DNA of 53,717 nucleotides from Chloroflexota bacterium (lineage in GTDB: Bacteria > Chloroflexota > Anaerolineae > Anaerolineales > Anaerolineaceae), in NCBI GenBank assembly GCA_023381565.1, contig JAMCRR010000047.1:1-53717 (forward strand), given 5' to 3'. The notes beneath the pieces were generated by a model, which was not told where the DNA came from, searched no databases, and was given only the letters and a program-made list of their open reading frames with translations. How positions within the stretch are numbered: position 1 is the stretch's first letter; each line of letters begins with the position of its first letter. Both the position numbers and the translations under genes were made by a program. This document shows positions 8,673 through 18,041 of this stretch, piece after piece.

Positions 8673-11633
8673 ATGATCTTCCGGTTGCAAGGTTCAAGCC
8701 CAGGAAAAAAACCGTTGAACAAGAAATTCAACTGCATCGTTCCTGTGATTTTATTCACGATCATCCTGTTCGGCGTCACGCATTTCGGCGCAGATGCGCT
8801 CACACCACCCTCCCCGTCGTCTGCAGAATCCGTGTTGAGTTTCCGCTATGTGGGGACCTTCGGCGAGACCGGCATCCCCTACCTGACCGATACGGACCAC
8901 CTGTTTTCGCCCGAGGGAGTGGGCGTGGACCCAGCCGGCAACGTGTGGGTAGCCGAATCGGGCGGAATGCGAGCTTTGAAATACAGCCCCCAGGGCGAAT
9001 TTATGCTGCGGGTCGGCGAGGCAGGCGTAATCAATGCGGGGGATATTGAAGTAGATGATGCAGGAAATATCTGGGTCACCGACCGTGGTGCGATGAGGGT
9101 CGTAAAATACGATCCAAAAGGCAACGAACTGGCCCAAATAGGGATTACCGGGGAGCAGGGGGCAGACAACCGGCATTTTACTTTTCCCATCGGGGTGGCT
9201 GTGGATAGCTCCGGGAACCTCTACGTGAGCGACGAGTTCAATCATCGCGTCCAGGTATTCGATGCCGGCGGCGCCTATACTGCCACACTCGGGGTTACCG
9301 GGGAAGCGGGATCGGATAACGCTCATTTCCAAAATCCTTACCGCATGACCGTCGACCGGGATGGGCGCCTGTACGTGGCGGACATGAATAACCACCGGGT
9401 GCAGGTATTCGACGCAAACCAAAAATACCTCGCCACAATCGGGATCACCGGTGAATGCGGTAATGCAGACGACAATTTACGGCTCTGCGCTCCGCGAGGC
9501 GTCGCGGCAGACGCCAGGAACGTCTACATCGCCGATGCAGGGAACAACCGGGTGCAGATCTTCGACCGCCTGACCTTTGCCTACCGGGCCACGTTGGGCA
9601 GCCTGGGCTCCGGCGATAACCAGCTTTCCTGGCCCGGGGATGTGGCTGTGGACCGAGCCGGCAACCTATTTGTCGCCGACGCGCTCAACAGCCGGGTGCA
9701 GCTGTTCGACAAGAACCTGGCGCATGTGCGCAGCTTCGGAACTACAGGCGTTCCTTACATAACCGATGCTGCTCATTATTCTTTCCCGGAGGATGTGGCC
9801 GTCGATTCTTCGGGCAGCATCGGCATCGTAGAAGGTTACGGCAGCGGCCAGCGCTTCATCAAGCTGGATGCCAGCGGCGGCCCACTCTTGACCATTGGGC
9901 AGGCGGGGGTGCCGGGCGCTGACAATGCGCATTTCAGCACTCCCGAAGCGGTGACCTTCGACGCGCAGGGTCGCATCTATATCGCCGATGGGTACAACAA
10001 CCGCATCCAGATTTTCGACAGCAAGGGTGGCTACCTGGCTTCCCTGGGGGTCAGCGAGGGCACAGGCGAATATTTATTTTCCGAACCCAGGGGCGTGGAG
10101 GTGGATGAGCGCGGCAATCTTTACGTGGCCGACAATTTCAATCACAGGGTGCAGATCTACGACAGCAGCTTCAACTATGTCGCCACGCTGGGCGCATCCG
10201 GAGCAGCAGGGCCGGATAACAGCCACTTCAACCAGCCTCAGGATGTGGCTGTAGATAAATACGGCAACATCTACATCGTCGATACCTGTAACCACCGCGT
10301 GCAGAAATTCACCGGCAGCCTGGAATACCAGATGACGCTGGGCACGTCCGGCGAACCCGGAGATGATTTTAAGCATTTCTCTGGTCCCACAGGTATGGCT
10401 CTCGATAAGGCGGGAAATATTTATGTGGCCGATACCGGGAATGCACGCGTGCAGGTTTTCAATCCCAGTGGAGCTTATTTGACCACAATTGCAGGAGATC
10501 CAGGCGATAAGACCGGCAGCCTGCGCAATCCCCGGGGGGTGGCCGTGGATGAGGCCGGGAATGTTTACGTCGCGGATACGGAGAACCACCGCATCCAGAA
10601 GTTCACTCCGGGAGACCCGGACTGGAAGCAGGTGAACACCAACGGCTTCGGCGAACGGCAGCAGCAGGGGGTGGTTTCGCTGGAGGTCTTTCAGGGCAGG
10701 CTCTATGCCGGTTCGGCAAGCTCGAGCGTGGGGGGGCAGGTCTGGCGCCTGGAATCCAACCAGCAGTGGCAGGCAGTCAATCAGCCCAACTTTGGGATAG
10801 GAGAATTCAGCTCGGGGGTCATCGATCTGGCCGTATTCGACAATGAGCTTTACGCTGGTCTCGGCTGGTTCGATTCGCCCGGCCAGATCTGGCGGTCGCC
10901 GGATGGCAAAAGCTGGCATGTGGTAACCACGAATGGCTTCAACGACAGCAACAATCGCGCCGTCACATGCTTCATGGAATTCGATGGCGGGTTATATGCA
11001 GGCACGGGGACCCCGGGTAGGGGAGCGCAGGTCTGGCGCAGCGCCAGCGGAAACCCGGGCAGTTGGGTCAGAGTGGCTTCTGGCGAGACCGGCACGAGCA
11101 ACGTGACCGGCTTGGCGGTCTTCAAAGATGCCCTGTACGCCTCAGTCGAAAGCGATCATCAACCGGCGCAAATCTGGCGCACGCTCAACGGCCGCGACTG
11201 GACGACCATCCTCGGCGATGGATTCGGCGATCAGAGGAACATCTCAGGCGGCGGAATGGCCGTGTTCCGCGGCTGCCTGTACGTTGGCTCCGGAAACTCG
11301 GCAGTGGGCGCTCAGATCTGGAAAACCTGCGATGGGGAGAAGTGGACGCCGGCAAACGGGGAAGGGTTCAGCGATCCGGGGAATGAAAAAGTAGAGCTGG
11401 TGTACGTCTTCAAGAATACGCTCTATACCGGCACGAAGAATTTCACGACCGGCATGCAGCTCTGGTCTTCGAAAGATGGCACGCATTGGGACCAGGTCAA
11501 TGGGGACGGCTTTGGAGACAGCAATAATTACGCCACGCTCTGGTCGAATGCTGCCGCCGCGTTTAGAGATCGCCTGGGCATTGGCACGTGGAACCAGGCG
11601 AATGGAGGGGAGATATGGATGGAGAATAAATAG
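8673..11633 (+). CDS. Secreted double-propeller protein: 12 NHL repeats plus 7 LYxG/QxW repeats, 986 aa
   Basis: A signal peptide or N-terminal anchor (VPVILFTIILFGVTHFGADA) precedes twelve NHL-type beta-propeller repeats from about residue 70 to 650. Each has the form xPxxVAVDxxGNxYVADxxN followed by RVQxFD. Repeat 7 is atypical (SIGIVEGYGSGQRFIKLD). The C-terminal third (about 655-986) has seven repeats of another propeller type: a W near the start, a GFG turn, LYAG, and a QVWR/QIWR strand. Such proteins bind partners or glycans on the cell surface; no enzyme motif is seen. The ATG at 8673 lacks a Shine-Dalgarno. The in-frame TTG at 8715, preceded by AGGA and giving MNKKFNCIVPVILF, is an attractive alternative start. 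It heads three same-strand genes for exported proteins. Confidence 0.9.
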   Translation: MIFRLQGSSPGKKPLNKKFNCIVPVILFTIILFGVTHFGADALTPPSPSSAESVLSFRYVGTFGETGIPYLTDTDHLFSPEGVGVDPAGNVWVAESGGMRALKYSPQGEFMLRVGEAGVINAGDIEVDDAGNIWVTDRGAMRVVKYDPKGNELAQIGITGEQGADNRHFTFPIGVAVDSSGNLYVSDEFNHRVQVFDAGGAYTATLGVTGEAGSDNAHFQNPYRMTVDRDGRLYVADMNNHRVQVFDANQKYLATIGITGECGNADDNLRLCAPRGVAADARNVYIADAGNNRVQIFDRLTFAYRATLGSLGSGDNQLSWPGDVAVDRAGNLFVADALNSRVQLFDKNLAHVRSFGTTGVPYITDAAHYSFPEDVAVDSSGSIGIVEGYGSGQRFIKLDASGGPLLTIGQAGVPGADNAHFSTPEAVTFDAQGRIYIADGYNNRIQIFDSKGGYLASLGVSEGTGEYLFSEPRGVEVDERGNLYVADNFNHRVQIYDSSFNYVATLGASGAAGPDNSHFNQPQDVAVDKYGNIYIVDTCNHRVQKFTGSLEYQMTLGTSGEPGDDFKHFSGPTGMALDKAGNIYVADTGNARVQVFNPSGAYLTTIAGDPGDKTGSLRNPRGVAVDEAGNVYVADTENHRIQKFTPGDPDWKQVNTNGFGERQQQGVVSLEVFQGRLYAGSASSSVGGQVWRLESNQQWQAVNQPNFGIGEFSSGVIDLAVFDNELYAGLGWFDSPGQIWRSPDGKSWHVVTTNGFNDSNNRAVTCFMEFDGGLYAGTGTPGRGAQVWRSASGNPGSWVRVASGETGTSNVTGLAVFKDALYASVESDHQPAQIWRTLNGRDWTTILGDGFGDQRNISGGGMAVFRGCLYVGSGNSAVGAQIWKTCDGEKWTPANGEGFSDPGNEKVELVYVFKNTLYTGTKNFTTGMQLWSSKDGTHWDQVNGDGFGDSNNYATLWSNAAAAFRDRLGIGTWNQANGGEIWMENK

Positions 11634-11843
11634 GCGACATGGCTGCGCTTTTTAAATAAAGTTCTACCAATACTGCAGTTGAATTTTCCCTATAGTTAGC
11701 GGGCTGAATACCCCCTTCTTCATTGGTTCCAGACAAGGGGTCGGTTAAATATGCCTATCGACGGGGAGTAAGCAAGAATGGATATGACCCACCTCACGAA
11801 GAAAGACGTTCTTCTGGATTTCATTTTCGAAAGGAGAAATGAA

Positions 11844-14800
11844 ATGAACGCGCAACCTATTTTCCCTAAAAGAAGGGTGTTTTCACGCCTGTTCCAAATC
11901 GGGGTCTGCCTGATCTTCATCTTCAGCCTGGCTTCCAATGCGTTCGCCCAGTCTACGGGAAGCGCATCGGCTGCCCATTTAGGCTGGGAGGATGATTTCA
12001 GCAAGACCACATTAAGTCCAACCTGGTACTGGGTCAACGAAGATCCCGCCGGTTGGAGCCTCTCCGAAAATCCGGGTTACCTGCGCATCTACACCGTGCC
12101 CGGGGCTACGGGGAGCCAGAATCTCCTATTGAGATCGGTTGGTCCCGGCAATTTTGCCTTCCAGACGCATTTATTCTTCGAGCCAACGAGTGACTTTCAA
12201 TTTGCCGGCCTGGTGATCTACCAGGATGCGGAAAATTTCTTGCAGTTTGGCCGGGCATTTTGTGGTGTAGAAGGATGCTTCGGGAATGCCATCTACTTCG
12301 ATAAAATCATCGCCGGGGCTTTCGAAGAAGGCAATTTTGCTACACCGGTAAGCAATATCTCGGAAACCTTTCTGCGCCTGGAGCTCCAGGATCAGAAGCT
12401 CACCGCCTACTACAGCGAAGATGGCATCACCTGGCAGGATTTTGGTTCTCATTCCATCCCCGCAAGCTTCGTGATCAATGGGGTCGGCCTGACCTCTTCA
12501 CAAAATGGACAGGATCCCGAAAACCCCATCCCGGCAGATTTCGACTACTTCGCCGTTGGACCCCTTTCGCCAAAGCTGGTGGGCAACTGGGACGAAGTCG
12601 CCGTGCTCAAGCCTTCCGTCATAAAGGATGCAAGCGGCTACAAGATGTGGTTCGACGGGATGGATCTCGACGGGAACAGCCAGGTTGGGTTGGCCCAATC
12701 GAAGGATGGCAAAACCTGGATGAAATATCCGGGCAACCCCATTTTGGATGGCGAACCCGGCCAGTGGGATGCTTACGGAGAGCACGCACCCTTTGTGATG
12801 AAAGAGGGCAACCAGTACAAGATGTGGTACGAGGGTTCAGATGGCAGCGTTCGGCAGCTGGGCTACGCCACCAGCCCTGATGGCATCCATTGGACCAAAT
12901 ATGCGGGAAATCCCGTATTGAGGGCCGGCCCTGAAGGGTTTGACCAGGAAGTTGCCGGTCACGGGACCGTGCTGTACGAAGACGGGCTTTATAAGCTCTG
13001 GTACCACGCCATCGGGGACCAGGGCATCATCATCGCCTATGCCACCTCGCCAGATGGCATCACATGGACCAAGGAAGGATCTGTATTACTGGGGAGGCCT
13101 GGAGAGTGGGATGAAATGCTATGGGGGCCAAGCGTTTTGAATGTTGGCGGCACTTATTTGATGTGGTATACCGCCGCCGGCCCTGTCTATCCACCCTCGA
13201 TCGGGCTGGCTGAGAGTACCGACGGAGCAAACTGGACACGAGTCTCAGAAGAACCAGTACTCATGGCCCCAAATGGCAGCGACTCCATTGGAGATCCCAC
13301 CGTAATCTTTGACGGCGGGCTTTTCAAGATGTGGTACGGCAATTTTAGCGATCGGCGGATCTATTACACCGAATCGGCGGATGGATCGAATTGGACCACA
13401 CCTGTCGCCGCCTTGTTCCCGGGGATCGATATGCAACCGAGCCACGCCTCGCCTTTCTTTGGATACTGGCAGGCCACCGAAGTCAACGGCAGTGACCTCA
13501 GCCTGTTCATTGCCGGCGGCCCGAGCGGACCCTTCGAGGTCACGATAGAGGGGAGCAGGCTGGATTTCTGCGGAGGAGAGGCCGGTGTGCTGCGAGGCCG
13601 GGGAAGCCTGATCGCCGAGGATCCTAATTTGCTCGACGCTTCACTTCATCTGACCTGTTATACCTCGGATACCTCCTTCGACGTTCACATCGTCTGGCGC
13701 TACGACCCGGCAACCAACACGCTCACCTACACCGATCCGAACCCTGTGATGCAAGTGTGGCACCGCCTGAACCAGGCCTTGCCGGAAGGCTGGAGGAATT
13801 TCCTTGCCCATCCCGATCAGGAGTGGGTGGAGGGTTGGGGCTACGCCGAGGGTAGTACCGTCAGCTTACGCATCTTCGATCAAGAGGGAACCTTCCTGTA
13901 TGGCAGCACAGCCGTTGCCAGCTATCCCGAATGGGCCCCGGAGAGCGCCTGGGTAGATTTTCCTCTGGACTTCGACCTTAAAGCCGGTGACCATCTCTGG
14001 ATGAGCGACGGGAGCATCGTCAAAGACCTGGTCGTGACCAGCCTGGCCATAACGGACATCGACCTCGAGGGCAAAACCGTTTCGGGAATTGCTGCACCGG
14101 GGAGCGAGGTGATCATCGAATATCCTGCTGAACCACTCTTCACGGTGGCTGCGGATCAGGATGGAAACTGGTCGGCAGCTCTGGCGGGCTTGACCGTTGG
14201 CATCGAAGGTATGGCATCTCAACAGGATGAGGATGGCGACATGACACGGGTGTCGTTCTATATTCCTCAACCCACGCTGATCGCATTCCCTGTGGCGGAC
14301 CAGATCTTTGCCTACGGATGGCCGGTGGGCAGCGAAGTCACCCTGACCATCAAAGATACCGACTTCACGCAGATGGCAACGGTTGGCCCGGCACCCTGGG
14401 GAGATCTCAACGACATCATGGCCTATTTCGACTTTGGAGCGGATCACGACCTGGTTCCAGGTGATGAGGTGACACTCTCGGGCAGCGGGAGGGAGCTGAC
14501 CTACACCATTCAAGCTATCGCCGTTACCAGTGTAGATATGGCTGAAGATACGGTATCCGGGACCGCCAGTGAAGGCGCTGAGGTGTATGCCTGGGTGCAC
14601 GGGTTTGGCCAACCCGAATTAGTCGTACCCGTAACGGACGGCGCCTGGACGGCCGATTTCGGCGATGCAGGGATCGATTTAATCGAAGATATGTGCGGCC
14701 GGGCTGAGATCCGCGACGGCCTGGGCAGCTCCACCGCGGTGGATTGGTGCATCCCCAGGCTGAACCTGCGCGTCAACTACGGCGATGACTGGGTGGAGAG

Positions 14801-15659
14801 CTTCTTCGAAGCCGGTCATGTGGTCCAGCTCACCGTCACCGAAAGTGATGGTTCGACGGTGAAAGCCGCGGCACAGTTTACTACTGAGGCTAAGGATTTC
14901 TGGGACGGCGCAACCGGCTTCCAGACAAACCCTGAAGACTGGGTGCCCAGCCGGCCGGATATCCAACCCGGAGATTGGGTGAAAGCCGTTGTGGACACCG
15001 GACAGACCGCCCAGGTGCAGATTGGAAAAATCAACGGCCTGATCGACCTCGCTTCTGATTCCATCGAAGGCACCGTCGATGCTCCATGGTTTGCTGATCC
15101 CGTTCAAATCGAATGTCATTCATGGGGCAAACCCGAAGGACCCGAGGTGATGAAGTACGACGATATCATCCCCAATGGTGAAGATATGTACGCTTGCGCC
15201 TGGGATCCTGCCACCGAATGGGACATTCAAGATAATCAGGTAGTGGGTGTGGGGTACTTCGGCCCGGATGGCAACTGGGTGGCAAATGCTTACGTCCAAC
15301 CCTTCACCCTCGAAGCCAATGCCGGCTGGATGGACAGCGGCTCGGATGTCTTTGCCGGTTTACCGGTCACCATCACCTCAACCGGAGAAGTCGCCACGAT
15401 TGCCGATGGTGTATCCACCGGACCAGATGGGCAAGAAAATCTATGCCCACCTACGGAAGAGGAACCTGCCTGCGCCCTGGATGGATATCCTTATGGATCC
15501 CTGGTTGGCAAGATTGGCGTCGACGGCGAACCTTTCCTGATCGGATCAAGCCTGACTTTTACACCCACGCTTAGTGGAGATCTTTATCTGATTGTGAACG
15601 ACAATGAAGGTACCTACGAAGACAATACAGGCAGCTTCACGGTATATCTCAGTAAGTAA
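11844..15659 (+). CDS. Secreted multidomain protein: lectin-like, GH43-like propeller, Ig-like repeats, LecA-like tail, 1271 aa
   Basis: I chose the ATG at 11844 because AAGGAG lies 7 nt upstream; the frame is open from 11778. A signal peptide ends near NAFAQS (about residue 36). Residues about 40-235 form a concanavalin-like jelly-roll (DDFSKTTLSPTWYW). Residues about 240-540 are a five-blade propeller with GH43/GH32-like repeats (YKMWFDG, YKMWYEG, YKLWYHA, YLMWYTA, FKMWYGN, each followed by a SxDGxxW segment). The usual catalytic Asp of GH43 blade 1 appears replaced (VLKPSVI), so it may bind rather than cut glycans. Residues about 650-1165 contain repeated Ig-like units (VSGxAxPGSEV). The last about 100 residues resemble the PA-IL/LecA-like domain (WMDSGSDVFAGLPVTI to NTGSFTVYLSK). 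Confidence 0.85.
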   Translation: MNAQPIFPKRRVFSRLFQIGVCLIFIFSLASNAFAQSTGSASAAHLGWEDDFSKTTLSPTWYWVNEDPAGWSLSENPGYLRIYTVPGATGSQNLLLRSVGPGNFAFQTHLFFEPTSDFQFAGLVIYQDAENFLQFGRAFCGVEGCFGNAIYFDKIIAGAFEEGNFATPVSNISETFLRLELQDQKLTAYYSEDGITWQDFGSHSIPASFVINGVGLTSSQNGQDPENPIPADFDYFAVGPLSPKLVGNWDEVAVLKPSVIKDASGYKMWFDGMDLDGNSQVGLAQSKDGKTWMKYPGNPILDGEPGQWDAYGEHAPFVMKEGNQYKMWYEGSDGSVRQLGYATSPDGIHWTKYAGNPVLRAGPEGFDQEVAGHGTVLYEDGLYKLWYHAIGDQGIIIAYATSPDGITWTKEGSVLLGRPGEWDEMLWGPSVLNVGGTYLMWYTAAGPVYPPSIGLAESTDGANWTRVSEEPVLMAPNGSDSIGDPTVIFDGGLFKMWYGNFSDRRIYYTESADGSNWTTPVAALFPGIDMQPSHASPFFGYWQATEVNGSDLSLFIAGGPSGPFEVTIEGSRLDFCGGEAGVLRGRGSLIAEDPNLLDASLHLTCYTSDTSFDVHIVWRYDPATNTLTYTDPNPVMQVWHRLNQALPEGWRNFLAHPDQEWVEGWGYAEGSTVSLRIFDQEGTFLYGSTAVASYPEWAPESAWVDFPLDFDLKAGDHLWMSDGSIVKDLVVTSLAITDIDLEGKTVSGIAAPGSEVIIEYPAEPLFTVAADQDGNWSAALAGLTVGIEGMASQQDEDGDMTRVSFYIPQPTLIAFPVADQIFAYGWPVGSEVTLTIKDTDFTQMATVGPAPWGDLNDIMAYFDFGADHDLVPGDEVTLSGSGRELTYTIQAIAVTSVDMAEDTVSGTASEGAEVYAWVHGFGQPELVVPVTDGAWTADFGDAGIDLIEDMCGRAEIRDGLGSSTAVDWCIPRLNLRVNYGDDWVESFFEAGHVVQLTVTESDGSTVKAAAQFTTEAKDFWDGATGFQTNPEDWVPSRPDIQPGDWVKAVVDTGQTAQVQIGKINGLIDLASDSIEGTVDAPWFADPVQIECHSWGKPEGPEVMKYDDIIPNGEDMYACAWDPATEWDIQDNQVVGVGYFGPDGNWVANAYVQPFTLEANAGWMDSGSDVFAGLPVTITSTGEVATIADGVSTGPDGQENLCPPTEEEPACALDGYPYGSLVGKIGVDGEPFLIGSSLTFTPTLSGDLYLIVNDNEGTYEDNTGSFTVYLSK

Positions 15660-15676
15660 GATGAATTTCTGAAAGA

Positions 15677-15704
15677 AGGTGGGGAGATACCACCCTCCCC
15701 ACCT
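15677..15704 (+). terminator. Hairpin after the GH43-like gene
   Basis: The arms AGGTGGGGAG (15677-15686) and CTCCCCACCT (15695-15704) pair perfectly over 10 bp around an 8-nt loop, 18 nt after the stop codon. No U-tract follows, so it could be a weak terminator or a 3'-end stabilising hairpin. Confidence 0.5.
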
Positions 15705-15765
15705 CAGCATGAATCTTCTAAACCATTCAGTTCCAGAATGACAATTGAGGAAAATGGAGTCGGGC

Positions 15766-17700
15766 ATGAACGCAAAGAGAATCCTTCACTTTTCTATGCT
15801 TTTCATGGTTTTGATTGGCTTGATGATGGTGCAGGCGGCCGCGCCAATGGGTGTTTCCTACGCCAGCTCAGCCCTATCTTCAAGCGGGATCAGAATATTT
15901 TGGTACGACCGTACTTTTGGGGAAACCGAGGTGCCATATTTTGCAGACAATGATCACCTCTACAACCCCGATGGGGTCGGCGTGGATAGTGCAGGCAACG
16001 TGTGGGTAGCAGAATCATTGGGCGCACGGGCAATGAAATACAGCTCTGCTGGCACCTTCCTGATGAGCATTGGTACACCAGGCAGGGCATGGTTGGCTGA
16101 CAACAAACACATCAGTGTGCCCATGGATATCACTGTGGATAACACCGGCAATGTCTGGGTTGTAGATCAAAACTCTCATCGAGCGGTCAAGTACGATGCG
16201 AGCGGCAACTATCTGATGCAGTTGGGCGTCACGTGGGAAGGTGGGTCTGACAACAACCATTTCTCATATCCTTGGAGCTTAGCCCTGGATAGCTCTGGGA
16301 GGATTTACGTCAGCGACGCAGGCAACAACCGCATCCAGGTGTTCAACAGCGATGGAACCTATAACACCACCATCGGCGTGACCGGGGTGGCGGGTTCGGA
16401 TAATTCTCATTTTAATAGTCCCTGGCATATCGCCATCGATCAGGACAATAATCTATATATCGCCGACCTGGGAAATGAAAGGGTTCAGATCTTTAATGGT
16501 TCCCATACCTGGGTATCCACACTGGGCACTACCGGTGCCATAGGTGACGATAACGGTCATTTCAACAACCCCAGAGGCGTAGCAGTGGATGCTGGGCGCA
16601 TCTATGTCGCCGATGGCGGGAACCATCGCGTGCAAATTTTCGACCGGGGGACGCGTGGATATCTGGCGACACTGGGCATTGGTGGGGGGCGCGGAGACTA
16701 TCAATTTATCTGGCCGGGTGATGTGGCGGTGGATTCGAATGGCTACATCTATGTCGCCGACAATCAAAATAATCGCGTGCAGAAATTCGATAAAAATCTC
16801 AATTATGTGCGCACCATTGGGACAACCGGGGTACCCTATCTGACTGATGACGTTCATTATTACATGCCGGATCATGTCGCCGTGGATGCGGAGGGGAATA
16901 TCGGCATTGTCGAAGACGATTTCCGCGGTCACCGCTTTATCAAATTGAACCAAAACGGTGTCCCTCAGTTCACCATCGGTGAAGCCGGGGTGAAAGGGGG
17001 CGACGAAGCCCACTTTGCCAACCCAACGGGAGTGGCTTTCGATGCGGATGGAAACATTTACATAGCCGATGAGTGGAACCATCGCATTCAGATTTTCAGC
17101 AGCGATGGCACGTACCAGAATACCCTGGGAACCGGATGGGGTTCAGGTCCCTATCAGTTCAAATACCCCGGCGGGGTAGCAGTAGATGCCGGTGGGAATA
17201 TTTATGTCGCCGATAGTAACAACCAGCGTGTGCAGATCTTCGATAGCAGCAGAACCTACAAGGCGACCCTGGGTATCACCGGGCAGGCAGGCTCAGACGA
17301 GGACCATTTCAACCAACCGACAGATGTAGAGGTGGATGCAAGCGGCAACATCTATGTAGTTGACGTCTACAATGGTCGCATTCAGAAATTCAACTCAAAC
17401 CACGCGTGGCAAATGACGCTGGGTGATTTCTGGGGACCATCAGGGGTAGCGATCGATCTTTCCGGCAACATCTACGTCTCAGTTTTTTGGACGAACCAGG
17501 TGCATATCTTCACCGCAAATGGTGTATACATGACCACTATCGGTGGAGATTCGGGCAACCAGGTTGACCAGTTCAGGCACCCCAGCAGTGTTGCTGTTGA
17601 CGCACAGGGGAATGTCTTCATCACAGATAAGGATAATGCCCGCGTTCAAAAATATGTGCCCGGCAAGTTATTATTCGTACCCTTGATCATGCGGAATTAG
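15766..17700 (+). CDS. Secreted 12-repeat NHL propeller protein, 644 aa
   Basis: The start at 15766 (MNAKRILHFSMLFMV) has GGAG 6 nt upstream and gives a clean signal peptide ending near SYASS; the frame is open from a TTG at 15745. Twelve NHL repeats follow (GVAVDAGGNIYVADSNNQRV type), enough for two six-blade propellers. They align repeat by repeat with the first twelve of the protein at 8673, including the same atypical seventh repeat (NIGIVEDDFRGHRFIKL). The two are therefore paralogues, this one lacking the C-terminal second propeller. It ends KLLFVPLIMRN, a hydrophobic-Pro-Arg tail of a type I associate with exported Chloroflexota proteins (from memory). Likely surface or extracellular; ligand unknown. 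Confidence 0.9.
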   Translation: MNAKRILHFSMLFMVLIGLMMVQAAAPMGVSYASSALSSSGIRIFWYDRTFGETEVPYFADNDHLYNPDGVGVDSAGNVWVAESLGARAMKYSSAGTFLMSIGTPGRAWLADNKHISVPMDITVDNTGNVWVVDQNSHRAVKYDASGNYLMQLGVTWEGGSDNNHFSYPWSLALDSSGRIYVSDAGNNRIQVFNSDGTYNTTIGVTGVAGSDNSHFNSPWHIAIDQDNNLYIADLGNERVQIFNGSHTWVSTLGTTGAIGDDNGHFNNPRGVAVDAGRIYVADGGNHRVQIFDRGTRGYLATLGIGGGRGDYQFIWPGDVAVDSNGYIYVADNQNNRVQKFDKNLNYVRTIGTTGVPYLTDDVHYYMPDHVAVDAEGNIGIVEDDFRGHRFIKLNQNGVPQFTIGEAGVKGGDEAHFANPTGVAFDADGNIYIADEWNHRIQIFSSDGTYQNTLGTGWGSGPYQFKYPGGVAVDAGGNIYVADSNNQRVQIFDSSRTYKATLGITGQAGSDEDHFNQPTDVEVDASGNIYVVDVYNGRIQKFNSNHAWQMTLGDFWGPSGVAIDLSGNIYVSVFWTNQVHIFTANGVYMTTIGGDSGNQVDQFRHPSSVAVDAQGNVFITDKDNARVQKYVPGKLLFVPLIMRN

Positions 17701-17740
17701 GCTGGTCTCGATCTTCCTGCTGCTCCCCTTCCGGGCAATC

Positions 17741-17950
17741 TTGTTAGGGGGAGCTCAACCTGTATACGGCGCACCCTCATTGCAGGCTGAGCCGCCGTAT
17801 TCAATTTACCTCTTCCTCCAGCCATTTATCCCCCCAGCCAGCGCGATCTGGGCAGATAGCGGCACGAACCTTACCGCAGGGCAACCGGTTACGATCACTG
17901 CATACGGGGAAACCGTCACCGCCGACTATTCGTCGTTCTTAAGCAAGTAA
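17741..17950 (+). pseudogene. Truncated LecA-like domain fragment, 69 codons
   Basis: The translated stretch AIWADSGTNLTAGQPVTITA matches the opening of the LecA-like C-terminal domain of the 11844 gene (GWMDSGSDVFAGLPVTITS). It then breaks off after 20 or so more residues, ending SSFLSK where the full domain ends TVYLSK. About 55 residues of the domain's core are missing. It begins at a TTG without a ribosome site, 40 bp after the second NHL gene. It is most simply a deleted remnant of a third exported gene or of a former C-terminal domain. Confidence 0.55.
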
Positions 17951-17962
17951 TGTCCTATCCGG

Positions 17963-17990
17963 CGGTAGCCGGCGAAAAATCCGGCTACCG
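17963..17990. terminator. Bidirectional hairpin between convergent genes
   Basis: CGGTAGCCGG (17963-17972) and CCGGCTACCG (17981-17990) form a perfect 10-bp stem with an A-rich 8-nt loop, just after the LecA-like fragment and about 50 nt beyond the convergent glucokinase stop. It probably terminates from both sides. Part of the sequence (GTAGCCGGCGAAA) recurs near 23346, hinting at a small interspersed repeat. Confidence 0.55.
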
Positions 17991-18041
17991 TCCCCCGACA
18001 ATCATCTACCGTTTACTGCCAAAGGACCGCCGCACGACCGT

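Noticed and set aside
10074..10919. 281-aa minus-strand frame inside the NHL gene
   Set aside because: Antisense shadow of NHL repeats; the plus-strand product has clear repeats and this frame has none of its own.
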